Positions 24,277-37,300 of a stretch of DNA of 64,000 nucleotides are shown piece by piece. Under the pieces are notes generated by a model, which did no database searches, was not told the origin of the DNA, and saw nothing but the letters and a program-made list of their open reading frames with translations. A program made the position numbers and the translations under genes. How positions within the stretch are numbered: position 1 is the stretch's first letter; each line of letters begins with the position of its first letter. The stretch is taken from contig NW_024067666.1 in assembly GCF_009389715.1 (NCBI RefSeq), positions 4,505,001 to 4,569,000 of the forward strand, given 5' to 3'. This stretch comes from Phoenix dactylifera. Taxonomy: Eukaryota > Streptophyta > Magnoliopsida > Arecales > Arecaceae.

Positions 24277-27200
24277 TCACTCCCTAATACCTTCCCATTT
24301 ATCTACCATTTCCTGCAATTTTTCAAAGCCCTGCAAAGTAGCAAAGAAAGAAGAATCACATATGCCGCAACAGTGATTTACTCTCTCTCTCTCTCTTTTT
24401 CCTATATATCTTTTGTGTGTGGATGCCCGTGCATGCTTTGGTGAGGGGTGGCTGTTCCCCAATATTTGTGAACATCCTGGCCTTCACGAAGGTGGGATTT
24501 GAACCCAGGTTTCCGGTACAACCACCAAGAGACTCATCCAGCGGGATGAGCTGGCACCTCCACTTCAACAGTTTGAAAATTGAAGAACTAGATTGCAATG
24601 TTCAAAGCAGTGCAAGAATACCAACTGCTTCTGTTCTCCCATGCTATATGCCTTGCATTAAAAGGGTATTATTCTGTCTAAAATGATTATACTAATACTA
24701 ATCTATTTAAGAATGCATAAACCATTATGTTCACTAATAAATTCATGATTAGAGATAAACAATAGGGTTTGTATATGAGTCTGTACAAGAAGCAAGGATA
24801 ACCTAAATATGCTTGTAGCTGCAACATAGGTAATGGCATCTTTGGATAATAAGCCTGACCAGAGATGGCCAAGAAGCATGATATTGTCTGTCTGGTTCAA
24901 GAACCAATCGCGTGCAATTTGTATCTTTAGACCTATAATTTATTTATGTCTTCCACTAAAAATAACATTATCAATCAGAATACCGCATCTCAAGCAGCAG
25001 ATTCAACAAGTAGCTGGTAAGAATTAAAGATTTTAGTAGATAAGATATAGATATGATACTCACTGTTCTGCCTGTGAATACACCAAATGGTTCACTTTCC
25101 AGGCGTTTTACTTTCCAATTGTAGAACAGCGGCTCCAAAACCTTCTCTAGATCTTGGATCTTCACTTTATTCATAAAGCACTTGGCTAGAGTAGTCTGGT
25201 TAGGCGTCCCCCCAAGCCAAATCTGTTTGTCACAAGCAGTAAACCAGAGCTTATTATTCATTTAATGTTTCAACCGTCAATTGAAAGTTACAGCTTCAAG
25301 CTTCACATTAACTCATTGTGATATCCAGTGTGCTTTCATGGCTGTCAAGTACAGCAAAAACATCTGCTAAGGAGTGATTTTCTCAATTTTGATGCAGGAT
25401 ATGGAAGGTTCCACCCATGTCCAACACAGTTTGATCCCTCAACAACTGTCAGCGTTGAGGTCATAACCAAAATAACATTTTAAAATGTATTGAAAAAGCA
25501 AAAGAAAAAAAAGAAAACTAATCCTCCAAAATATACTGTTAACAAAGTAGGCATTTTAAATACCTGGTAACTGTTGGGGCCATCACCAACAAATCCCAGC
25601 TCAGCCATGTAAGGTCTGGCGCACCCATTAGGACATCCAGTTACTCTTATCACCACTGACTCATCGTGCTTAATACCCACCTAAGAAAGATTTTAATCTT
25701 CAGAAATCAGAACCAAAAAAATCTGCATCTAACACTATATCTGCAATGTATTGTAACATGGTACAGAGAAAGACTGACTAAAGATATACCTTATCAAAGA
25801 CAGCTCTAACCCGTTTAAGGATGCTGGGGATTCCTCTTTCGGCTTCTGTTATTGCTAGCGGACAGAGTGGTAGAGCAGGACATGCCATTGCAGTTATATT
25901 GAGAGGATCAACATACGTAGGATCCTGTAAATATGGCAAGGCAGAACCAGAACAAGTTTTTTCAGGTCACAGAAATTTAATCCAGAAATCCTTGTTATTA
26001 GCCTCTTTGTATTTCAATATAACTGCCTACTTCATAACATGATTCTAGTTTCATCTGATATGTTTGAACCTTCTGTGTACTATAATGATAGTTCAATAAA
26101 TTGTGATGCAATGTCAATATTTCAAAAAATCTACAAGACTTCCAAAGCAGCTAATTTCCTCCAAGCCTCAAGTTGGTTGGTTTTATGAAACATTATATAA
26201 TAGTGACATAAAATGGAATATTTTGGTATCCAAAAAGTGCAAAGGGGAAAAAGTTTTACCAGCAGACCAGCTTCGGTGAGAGCCATTGTGATGGCCTCCT
26301 TCCACGAGTGGTCAATGTCACACAAGATTATATTCTGATTTGGAGTAAGGCGCACATTCAAGTTATAGTTCTCAATTATCTCTCTTAAAGTTTTCTTCAC
26401 GATGCCTCCAATACGACCGTTATCAACATGCAGTCCACAAAACATGGCACCATCACCCTGCAAGTAAATGTGTAAAAACACAATAATAGTGAAAAAGACA
26501 ACTAGGAACATAATGCACTCCATATGTCTAAATACTTAATGATATGATTTTGAGTAAACTATGACTAATAGACTATCATTGAACAACACTGCATAATATA
26601 ATTGGAAAAGGTGAAAATTCACATATGTGAACAAAAACTTAATGAACTATCCATTTAGAAGTAGACCATTAATGGAGCATGGCCCATTATTTTATACTTA
26701 GTAGTTACTATTTCTGGGTTTTAGTGTGTATTACAGCTATGCTGTTATACTTGACATTTTTAATAGCTCAACATTTTCAAAATTTCTTTTCTAGCTTCAG
26801 CAAACTGGAATTTCGGATATCTGATATGCTGACCTGTGAAATTTAGGGACATACTATTTTGTAATGGACTTTAGGTCAACATAGTAATTGGATATACTTG
26901 ATATATATAAAAACAAACCTGTTCGTGCCACCCAACATAGCTTTTGAACTCCCACTCTGGTAGCTCTCGGAAGGTCTCAAACTTCTTCCCATAATACTGC
27001 TCGACAACACTCCGGAACTTTTCAATTCCCCATTCATTAACCAAGTATTTCATTCTACTATACTTGCGATCATCTCTCCTTCCATTTTCTCTCTGTGTAA
27101 CAACAATTGCTTTTACAGCATATAATATATCTTCCTTTGGGACGTAACCCAGTGGTTGACCCAGACAAGGGAAGGTGGTCTCCACCCTGAGTGTTCTTCC

Positions 27201-30200
27201 CATGCCACCTCCTACCTACAAAAATAAAGATTTATCAATCAGCAATAAGAACTCAAGTAGAAGTGCTAGAAAGCTAAAGAAAGGATCATTGCTTTTAATA
27301 TTGTAACTTACATATATATTGAATCCTTGAGGTTCTCCATCACTGTCAGAAACTACTACCACACCAATGTCATTGGTTAGAATATCAACTGAGTTATCTC
27401 TAGGCACAGTGACAGCAATCTTGAACTTTCGTGGCAAGAACTGAGTGCCATATATAGGCTCTGGAGAATCAAGAAAGTTGGTTCCATGAGAATTATCATT
27501 ACGGGCTTTAACTACTTCAGGAGGTTCAGCTGACATGATTTTCTCTCCATCTACCCATAAATCATAATAAGCACCAGACTGGGGTGTCAGAAGTGAAGCA
27601 ATGTTCTCTGCAGTCTCCTGAGCAAAAACATATTCTTTTGTGGTATACGGTGCTGCAGGTGCAAGCACATTTCTGTTCAGATCACCACAAGCACCAAGAG
27701 TTGAGCCCATATTTCTGATGACGGTACTTATTACAGTTTTGAGGTTCTTCTTAAGGATGCCATGCAGCTGGAATGTTTGTCGGGTGGTCAGACGCAGAGT
27801 GCCAATGCCAAACTCATCTGCAAGTTTGTCCATAGCCAAATAAAGCCTGTTTGATACTTTGCCACAAGGGTTCTTAGTTCGAAGCATAAATTGGTAAGAT
27901 CTTTGACCACGTTCATCTCGATTAGTCTGTTGATAGCTTCCGTGAAACTTAATCAGTTGTGTGGCAGCCTCATTTATATTTGGAGCCTCTGTTCGCAGCT
28001 CCTCGTTCAAGGGATATCTAAGAAAGTTGCTTTGCTCCTTGAATACTTCAACCTTGCTCCGTTTAACTTCAGAAGCATCTGTCTTTACAGGCTGTATAAA
28101 GATGTAAGTTAAGTACCCACAAATATATGATCACATCTCACTATATTAGAGCTACAATCTAACAAATACTAACAAAAGTCTAGATAACCTGTTCCCAGTA
28201 ATTGACTATAGATGTGTCTAGTCTAGTGGGAATGGAAATAAAAACTAAATATGTATATCAGAAATGCTATGAGAATTTATTACTAAGGAATCTCAAGTTT
28301 AGCAACTCGATTTAACATAGAATAACAGTGTAGAAGCAAAAGAATGGACAGATAATGATATCATCTTTTCAGTTTGTACTTTTAGATATAAAAAACAAAA
28401 GCTTCAATAAACAACTACAACTGAGCTTTGTCGATACAGTTTGTCAATTTATATATATGTCATCATAGAACACGTGCAGCTAAAAAAATCAATGCAATTT
28501 CCATAAACAGTAAAGCTGCTGAAAGAATCCAAAACAGGGCAATTGGCTTAATACAAAGACAAAGACGTTCTCACAATATCCTTTACATGCTTTCAAATAA
28601 TAATATGATGCCATAACAACAACAAAGAATAAACAGGGAAAAATAAGATTCCTTGCAGATGCTAACAAACACTGACTATATGAGTTTCTTTAACACTTGT
28701 AAATGATACAACTTATTTCCCCATTAACAATATCTAATACCGCTAAAAGGGGTTACTTTATCACAAATTATGTGCTTTGAAGTATAGGCAATAATTTATA
28801 TTAAAAAGCATCTCAATCAACAATGATTCCTTATGCGATACTATTTTGATTGATGAGTAAGCTCGGTTTGAATGCTTGATCTCAAAATTGTGCATATTTC
28901 AGCCAACTTGAAGTATGGACCTAAATTCTAGCACACTACAATAAATTTCAACAAGCTTTATACATAACCTGTTATATTATATTAATAAGCCTCAGAACTC
29001 ATAATTATAATTGTAAGTGAAAAGAAAAATTACACAAAAGAGCAATGCTAAGTAACAATTTTTGGGGGGAAAACCCTCGAGAATGTACTCTTTCAGAAAG
29101 AAACATCATGCTCTGATGGGTAGGTTCCATCAGGCGCATGCTCCTTCCCCAGAACGAGATTTTTCTAGGTTGTAATATTCCTTACAAAATTGGCATCTCA
29201 CAAGTATTGATAATTTAACCATCTGTATGACACCATTAAAGACAGCAAATATACGTAACAAGTAATCCACCATAATCTGGAGGCATATAATTTTAAAAAA
29301 GCAAGAGAGGAAGACCATGGGCAAGTGTTTACATGCTGCAAGTTTATGAAAAAATAAACTCAGCATTCAGCCATGGAAAATATCTCCAAGTTACACAGAA
29401 GAGAGGAACAGGATGGAGCTGATTGGAAGGCTAAAATTACCTTCCTGTGGTTGGGGTCTAGCATTGGTCTATTAAAGCAGATCATGCAGCAGATTACAGT
29501 CAAAAAAAGTTGGGCTTATTCTCATGGATGTGGATTTGAACTTCCTTAGAAACAGGTACATAAGCTGGAATTACTTTAATGACTGATGCCAAGAAGGTGC
29601 AAATCCTACCATTTATCTGTTCTGATCTCATTTCCTCATCAAGATCTGTTTCCTTCAGGACACACTAGCTCAAGTAATAACTACTTTAAAGAGCATGAGA
29701 ACTTATACTAGCTAACTCGATATCTTTAATGTCAAGTCAGGAATAAGAAATCCATGGTCATGCAATTAAATGAAAAAGAAAAAAAAATAGAACTGATTCA
29801 ATACAAAGACCATGGTCATGCAATAAAAAGATAAGTGATGATGAATATACAGGCTCAGTAGTATGAAATCATATCAATGCTAGTTGGAAGATGCAAGTGA
29901 AAAAAGGAGGTGGGGGTCGAATAGCTAAAAGGGCAAGTGCTCCACAAACAAAAGCTTAGCATACGGTGGGGAAAAAAAGCAACTTGGCTCGCGATTGGAG
30001 AACAACATTCGGACTGGATTCCGATATGGCTAATCTAACACCACTCTGATATCAAAAGCCAACCAATCTTCAATTTTTCATGAATTACACTAATTCCCTA
30101 AAGAAAATCTTCAATCACTCATCGAATTATATCTCGAGACAAGAGTCTATACCGGGAATAAACCACATGAATCGACCCAAAATGAAAACTTCCAGCACAA

Positions 30201-30716
30201 TAAGGGTACGTTTGGTTCGCGACTGGAATCGGAATCAGAATCGAAATGAATTGAATGGGAATCGAATGGCTATAATCCCCGATACATTTGGTTCTTGACT
30301 GGAATCGGAAATGAAATCGAAATGGGATTTGAATACTAGGGAGTGTCAGGATTGGATACTGGGGGATTGGGGCATTTCCATTCCGCTCCGGAATCGGAAT
30401 GGGAATGGGACCCTCCGAAACCAAACGGGGGGAATGGGAGTCGCTCATTCTCATTCCCGAGCCCAACTCCCCCCAACCAAACATGCCCTAAACCTACAAG
30501 GACATAAAACCCAAGCAAATTTCGCCAGAATGCAGCACTCACCGAAGACACGGCCCTTATAACGCCCGGAGAGCTCGAAGAAGGCGTCAACGGTTGTGCC
30601 CGCAGTGATCTACCAAGGGCAATCGATCCGGAACGCCTCAGACCATGAAATCCATGCCTCAGGACCACCGGATCCTTCACGGAACCGGCCATCCCCGTCG
30701 CCGCCGACGCTGCCAT
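24277..30716 (-). CDS. SIR: Ferredoxin-sulfite reductase, plastid
   Basis: Reduces sulfite to sulfide with ferredoxin in plastids during sulfur assimilation, using siroheme and a 4Fe-4S cluster. Exons: 30543-30716, 27312-28091, 26919-27215, 26260-26457, 25790-25924, 25564-25680, 25064-25222 and 24277-24330 (with TGA), giving 637 aa. Residues 1-58 are Ser/Arg-rich and fit a transit peptide. The cluster cysteines are intact: [10 protein letters not shown] (C498, C504) and TGCPNGC (C544, C548). [12 protein letters not shown] and [10 protein letters not shown], conserved in the family, are also present. The start ATG (MAASAATG) is chosen by homology; the frame is open upstream to 30956. The TGA at 24277-24279 ends the protein 17 residues into the last exon, where Arabidopsis SiR also ends as I recall, but the frame then stays open for 48 more codons to TAA at 24130. 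Confidence 0.95.
24415..24570 (-). mobile_element. tRNA-derived SINE-like insertion in SIR intron
   Basis: On the minus strand, inside the last SIR intron, a segment carries a B-box-like GGGTTCAAATCCC and, about 35 bp before it, an A-box-like TGGATGAGTCTCTTGG. The spacing and words fit a tRNA-derived SINE; the ends and target duplication are unclear. Confidence 0.45.
30201..30491. mobile_element. Harbinger/Tourist-like MITE in SIR intron 1
   Basis: A 285-bp element (30204-30488) with terminal inverted repeats GGGTACGTTTGGTT and, reversed, GGGCATGTTTGGTT, flanked by TAA on both sides (30201-30203, 30489-30491). A three-base TWA target duplication and GGG...TTTGGTT ends are typical of PIF/Harbinger MITEs. 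The interior is rich in GGAATC-type words. No transposase frame is present. Confidence 0.75.
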
Positions 30717-31159
30717 GCCAAGAACTCCACAACCAAGAAAGAAAGCAATAAGAAGAGCCGCGAAAAAGCGAGGGCTTTGAGACCAGTTGAAGAACAACGA
30801 GAAATAGCGAGCAGGAGAGATCGACGGATTTAAAGGGAAGGGGAAGAAGTGTTGGATTTCTCCTCCGCTGCCACGACGGCGCTGATGGAGGAGGCGGCGA
30901 GTGGCGGCCACGCGGGAGCTGGTCGAACGAGGGTTCCCCGAAGACAAACCTCCCAAAACCTGATATTGTCACTCCGAGTTGGCCTTTGGCGCGGTCTCCT
31001 CAGTCCTCTCACTTCTGGGTCCCAAGGTGACTTAAAAGAGGAGTGGTGCTATCATATCTAATGGCGCTTGATAGACTGTTTTCAGTGGAAATTTTTTATT
31101 TGTATGTGGGTTCATCGAACCTGGACGTCTCAATCTTCGGCGGCGTCACACGATTTCCT

Positions 31160-31800
31160 TTATTTTCCTTAGGCTGGGATACATCAAATTATAAGATAAT
31201 CGATTTCTAAAAATTATTTATCTAAAATATATATAAAAAAACAATTTATCATACTTTGTTAGTGAAAAAATTATTTTAAAAAATAATATCGAAAAAATAT
31301 TACCATATTTAATTGGAGATAATCATATACGTAAATATTGCTAAATTTTAAACAATACTTTTGAATAAATAATTCAAGTAATAATTTTTTTTCCAGTTCA
31401 TTTATTGGTCATTTATGCTCTACTTACATAAATGCTGTCGATATTAGCTATTTCGAATGCCAAAATATATTTATACAAGTTAATAAATACTTTTAAATTA
31501 ATTATACATATATTAGAAAATATTTTGTTTATTATAAAGAAATTTTAGTATATTTTGATATATAAATAAATATATTAATTATTGATAAATCCCATATTAG
31601 ATTTATTGATAATCAATAAGCATTTACTAATTATTTATTAATAATTAAAAGTTATTAATAAATATATTAATATATTAAATAAAAATTATTTTTGATATAT
31701 TAATCCATTTATTATGTATTAATGCAATATTAATATAATATATTAATGTAATTAATATTTATTAGATAATATATTAATATAATATAAGTAAGGACATTGC
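31160..31800. repeat. AT-rich low-complexity tract
   Basis: About 640 bp dominated by AAT/ATT and TTAATATATT-like words between the SIR promoter and the region downstream of the guanylate kinase gene. No open frame or RNA-like structure is obvious. Confidence 0.8.
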
Positions 31801-32663
31801 TGTCAACAAATGATAATCTTAAATTATCTCTACTTGATAGTCCAGCATGGAAAAATAAATATAATCCTCTTTAATGGTATTTGTTTTACTTTTTCTTATT
31901 CAATGCCGGATTTATTTTGCTATGCTAGATTACCCCCAACCAAATAGGCCCTAAGTGTAGAATAGGTCCCACTTGAGGCATCTAATTGGAATTGGGGATA
32001 AATTATCAAATGGAAGGAGGGAATAATGACTTTGATCTGATAAATAAATTTCAATTTTTAGCTGGTTTTTTTGTATGTTGTTTTAAATAAAATTTTTACT
32101 GTTTATTATGCTTTATTTGAAAATCGAATATATAGAAAGTGAATTGGGTGACGGAATTTTTGTGTGATGGATAAATAAAAAATTATTATATTTATATTTT
32201 TTTTGGTACATATATTTATACTTTGATTGTAGAGATATAAAATCTAATATGACTAGAGTTGATTATGGACCGCGACTTGGGCTTAAACCTATATTTATCA
32301 TCAGTCAGACTTCGGATTTGTCTTATTTAAAATTTCATAGTGTCCGTATCTAAGGTCGGCCCATGGATAGCTTTAAATATGACCTATAACTCATGGTCTA
32401 ACTTTAGTGGATTATGAACCAAATCATCTGACGTATTTTGTATTTTTTATTGAAGATAGGTAAGAATTATTGATTGAAATCTAAAAAAAGAGGAGACTTG
32501 AATCCAAATAAATGGTATCCAACCCTTAGCAAGTTTCCAAGCAACATGGCACCCTTGAGTATTCTTTTATATTTGATGCTTCGCTTTCTTAATTAGTGTG
32601 GATGTTACCTAACATCTGCGAAGTCCAACTCTATACAAACAATATCGAACAAACTTAACAATA

Positions 32664-32826
32664 TAGCACCATCGCCTTCATTCATGCCTAGAACATACTC
32701 CTTACGCTCAGAATTCACCAAGAGTTCATTCCTACACTGAAAAGATTTTAGAAAGAAATAGCACCATCGCCTTCATTCATGCCTGGACCATATACTCCTT
32801 AAGCTCAGAATTCAGCAAGAGTTGTG
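32664..32826. repeat. Short tandem duplication, about 95-bp spacing
   Basis: TAGCACCATCGCCTTCATTC starts at 32664 and again at 32759. The following stretch (CATGCCT... to CAGAATTCA(C/G)CAAGAG) is repeated with a few substitutions and small indels. It lies in intergenic sequence. Confidence 0.85.
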
Positions 32827-34369
32827 GAACATCAAACATGTACAGATTTTAAACAAAAGGTCTTGTTATAAACGACACAAGCATGAATTAGGACATGCCA
32901 CCATTCTGAATCTTCTGTAAATAATACATTTTGTGGGTGCATGTACTTCTACTGTATTGGATATCAATGCAACAGAGAAACTTGCAAAAAAATGGCAGCC
33001 ATAAACTCCAAGATAGCTGTCAAATCACTAACAGCGGGAAGCTCGAATGGGGATGGAGAAAAGCAACCAATTTTGCCGAATGCAAGGAAATCCACCAACA
33101 TGAAGTTCAGAATTTATGCCAATAAAGATACAACAATCTAACCCTAAACCCCATATTTAGATTTGAGATTTTAGATGCAGAAAATCATATAAATGAAAAT
33201 CACCTGCATGTAATGTTAACCTAAAATCAAGATTTGCGCTCTATCAAGTGGGGCTTAACATGAAAAGGGATACAATTTAGGCCTACTTTCCCTCAACATT
33301 AGACTCCATGTGAGAAAGAAATAAAGATGAAAAAAAAAACATCTCTAAGTGTGCGCATCTTTCATTTGCTATGTTTTTGCTTTAGCATCCAGATAAATAG
33401 TTCGATATCAAACCTCGAGAAGAATAGTCCAATTGATTTGATGGTCATAAATATCTTCCGGCAAATAAGATTAAGCAATAATTTATCAATTAAACTTTAT
33501 GAGAACAAAAAAGAAGAGAATAAAGTAGATGACTAGCGGAGTTGATAAGCACTGCATGACAAACGACACAAATAACAAAGAAAATCCTATGCTTGTCCTT
33601 GTTGTAACATGGTTGGTACTATGATACAAAAACAACCTAAAATGCCGGACGTGGTTTTGCTGACAGGGGTTATATCAGTACAAAAAAATAGTTTAGATTC
33701 GCCATGTACTTGGCAAATAAAAGCACACTATCAGCACAACAATTAACAAAATTCATTGAAAATTCCAAAGGAGCATATTTGAATAATAAGATTAGAGCAT
33801 CTACTTAGAAAAACATATTGCTAGCAGTTCTGTGAAATAGTTGGTCAGACAGGTGCGCAATGATGCATTAAGTTGAGCTAACTAGACATCATTCTATCAT
33901 CGGCATGACAATTACAGAAGTTCACTAGAAATTGCTCAGGAGAATATCTAAATAATAAGACAAGATTTATTTGGTTCTCAGCAACAGAATAAAGAATGTC
34001 CAAAGAAACATCTATCACTAAGCTCTCAAAAATTTTCATTGTCGTGACACTACTACAGTAGTAACCAGGTGCCCATTTATGCATTAAGTTTGAACTAGAC
34101 AGCCAATTGATTTCAAAACCACTATACGTGACCTAAAGTCAATCCAAAACTCAGTTTCAGTGAGGGGCTCAATGCAAAAGACTTCGAGGTAGCTTGATCT
34201 CATCTCATCATTCTGCATATGAGCTGATGGCATATACACCGAGTCCTCTCGTCTGGCCAGGAGAGCCTCCTTTAAGTGAGGATACATCAAGCAAAAATCT
34301 ACTCAAGAAAGACAGGGAATTAGACCATGAGGAACATATGATAGAATCCAAAACAAGTCAAATTGATTC

Positions 34370-37300
34370 TTACAAGCTAGTGATTGCTTTTCCTAGTTCA
34401 GAAGTTCCACAGCGCATCAGAATTTTTTGGTCTTTGATGGACACCGAGTGACTCACGGGAATTTCGAAACTTCTCACAGCTGAAACATTACGAGATTATT
34501 CCAGCTGCCATGACTTCAAATATAGCAAACTTCAAAAGATCAAATACAGTAAACAACAGCCAAATCAAAAACTATACTTACTCGGCTGATAATTAGCATT
34601 AGTGCCATCATCTAACATGAGTAATTTCTGCAAGAATAAAAATTCTGTGAGGAAAAGGAAAAACCATGAAACTTGGCTAACTTTTATCAGCAAAAAAAAA
34701 TCTGGAAAGCATGCATTATATCTGAAAAACCTTTTCCTCACAGCAAAAAATTCTGTGAGGAAAAGGAAAAACCATGAAACTTGACTAACTTTTATCAGCA
34801 AAAAAAAATCTGGAAAGCATGCATTATAGTTCATGTTAAAAGAATATAAAACCTTAAGATTCTCATAACATGTTTCCAGGTCATCATTCACCAAGATATG
34901 ATCAAATAGACCCAGAGATTTTCCTTCCTCAAGTTCTGCTCGTGCATTTCTAAGTCTCTTTTGGACCTGTTCCTCGGTCTCCGTTCGCCTATGTACAAGA
35001 AAATCAGTGCATTAAGACATACACACTAAGCTCAAAGTAAAGAGCAATGTGAAAACAGTGGAAACAAATAATCCATAAAGAATTTGAGAATTTAAATACC
35101 TTGAACGAAGGCGCTTCTCAAGTTCCTCAAATGAAGGTGGGCGGATAAAGATAAATAATGCTTCAAGGGAACTAGACCTCACAGATCTAGCACCTTGAAC
35201 ATCAATATCGAGGATGCATCTCTACAATTGAGAGGGGAATTATATATGTAAGCTATCAAGTTCGAGGAGATACTAAACTGGCACTCATCTTCATGTTTGT
35301 CACCAATAGAAGAAGCAGAGCATTTAAATTTACCTTTCCAGCTTCTGCGACTGCTTCAACTGCTTCAATACTTGTTCCATAAAGATTTCCATGAACTAAT
35401 GCTGATTCAAGGAATTTCCCGTCTCTTATCTCTTTCTCCATGGTGCTTCGTTCAGTGAAGTGGTAGTGAACTCCATCAATCTCCTTTTCTCTTGGAGCTC
35501 GGGTTGTGTGACTCACAGAAAATCCAAAGGTTGTTGGGAATTCTTTCATTAGCTTCGAAATTAGTGTGCCTTTACCTACTCCAGAGGGACCACTAATGAC
35601 TACAGGCTTGGGGCCTTCACCTACAACCCCCTTGCTCCAAGCAACCACCTCGGCACCAAGTAACTTACTTTGTTCTTTTACATATGGGCTGCCCACCTAG
35701 CATATAATCCATATAGAGGTTCTTAATAAAAAGGAAAGTAACACCCAAAAAAGAATTAAAAACATTTCCCATGATCATCAATATATTCTAATTGTTGGAG
35801 TGGTAGCTTATCAACAAGCATCTGCCACAAGTCTCCTCTGCAAGTAAACTATGCAGGTATTCTTTTTTTTCACATTTTGAACTCAATGAACTCAGCAATA
35901 GTTAGTATGGTCATTAGCTAGTGGCATTGCTGTGTGCCACCAAGTTGCATCTAAAAAGACTGGTCTCGCAAACACTCTTCAGTCAAGATAATACTGCATG
36001 CAATTTCTGCTATGAAATTGGTAACTATGGATATCAATCCCTTCTACACCCTCTATTCGTTATGCTCATCAGCTGCTCTCAGGCTACCGACAAAGTAGTT
36101 TTGGAACAAATATTTGGAAATACCAGACCATATAGTGTTTAATATTATAACACTTAGTGAAGTGATTGGCAGCCACAATTCAAATTTGTCAGGTAATATC
36201 TGAACCAGTACAAAACCAACTAAAATATCTGGCACGTATTAATCATTGCCATGATAAGTGCTTTAAAAAGTTAAAAGCATAGGCAAGGCGCTTCAGCCTG
36301 AAAATGCAAGGTGTAAGCCTCAAGGTGTTTTAAAGCATAAGCCACAATTATAAGCCTTAAAAAACAATAAGCATATCATTTATGTGACGCTTCCAACCAT
36401 TTATTGCCCTGCATTAAAGATCCAGGAGCTTAAGGTGTCGACAGAGATAAGGAAACGAGTTTATATCTTCCTTGAGGGCATAATCGTCATTGGCCATTAG
36501 TCAAACATGTTAAATTTCATTTTTTTATATCTTAAAGAGATATTGTGCTAGGATATTAAGAGTTATAGACCTCTTTGTTGCCTTAAAAATCCTCACAAGG
36601 GGTATGTTTTAATTTGTAAGCGGAAGCCTTAGTCAATGATCACAAGGTGGAAACCTTGAGGCTTTTTTTCTTTGACAGTCTCGCCTCAAGGTGTAAGCTT
36701 TTTAAGCTTCAAGTTCAGCTTCTTAAAACCATGGTTGTGACATGATTCATGAGCATAACAAGTTGAATAAAGACACTTTAATATTTTCTTCTAAAAACAT
36801 TATTCAAAGAAGCTTGTATTGCATGTATTATAAAGCAGTTTGCAGTAGTCAAACCTCAAGAAACCAGAAACAGTCATCTGCAGAACAATCCGCCTTAAGA
36901 ATTAAAATCCGATCATCGTTTACAGGAACAGCTGAGTGGCCATTTGATGGCCTCGGTTTTGTACCCAATACAGTAGGAATTAACCTGCCAGTTCAACCAA
37001 AAACTGGGTATTTCAACTGTAGCCTCAGAATTAGAGCAGCAAAAAAATGGGCATGGACCACAGAGTTACCATTTTCCTGTTGACTTGTCAAAAATTTTGA
37101 CATCAATCCACAATTTCGCTGCATCCCTTGATCCTTCAACCACATACTGAACATATACATGAACAACTGTTAAGATCTCACATAACCATACTGTTATTGG
37201 AATATAAAATCAGCGAAAAAACAAAAACAACGTTGAGCTACTGTGGCCACTTACTATCTTGTCGTTGACAAGAGTAGCTGTCTGATGGCCTTTGGATTCT

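Larger units (their letters stand above)
30717..34369. other. SIR promoter side and guanylate kinase 3' side, no gene seen
   Basis: 30717-31060 is GC-rich, and a frame in phase with SIR stays open to about 30956; it is probably SIR 5' UTR and promoter. 31160-31800 is extremely AT-rich (many TTAATATATT words). A small tandem duplication lies at about 32664-32826. The guanylate kinase 3' UTR lies just below 34370. No other gene was recognised. Confidence 0.6.

Noticed and set aside
30717-30956. Open frame continuous with SIR, upstream of the chosen start
   Set aside because: It is in phase but low-complexity and leader-like; a start at MAASAATG gives a normal transit peptide and family length.
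31166-31953. Possible MITE ending CCAACCAAATAGGCCC
   Set aside because: Right end looks like a Harbinger terminus, but the left end does not match and the flanking triplets differ.
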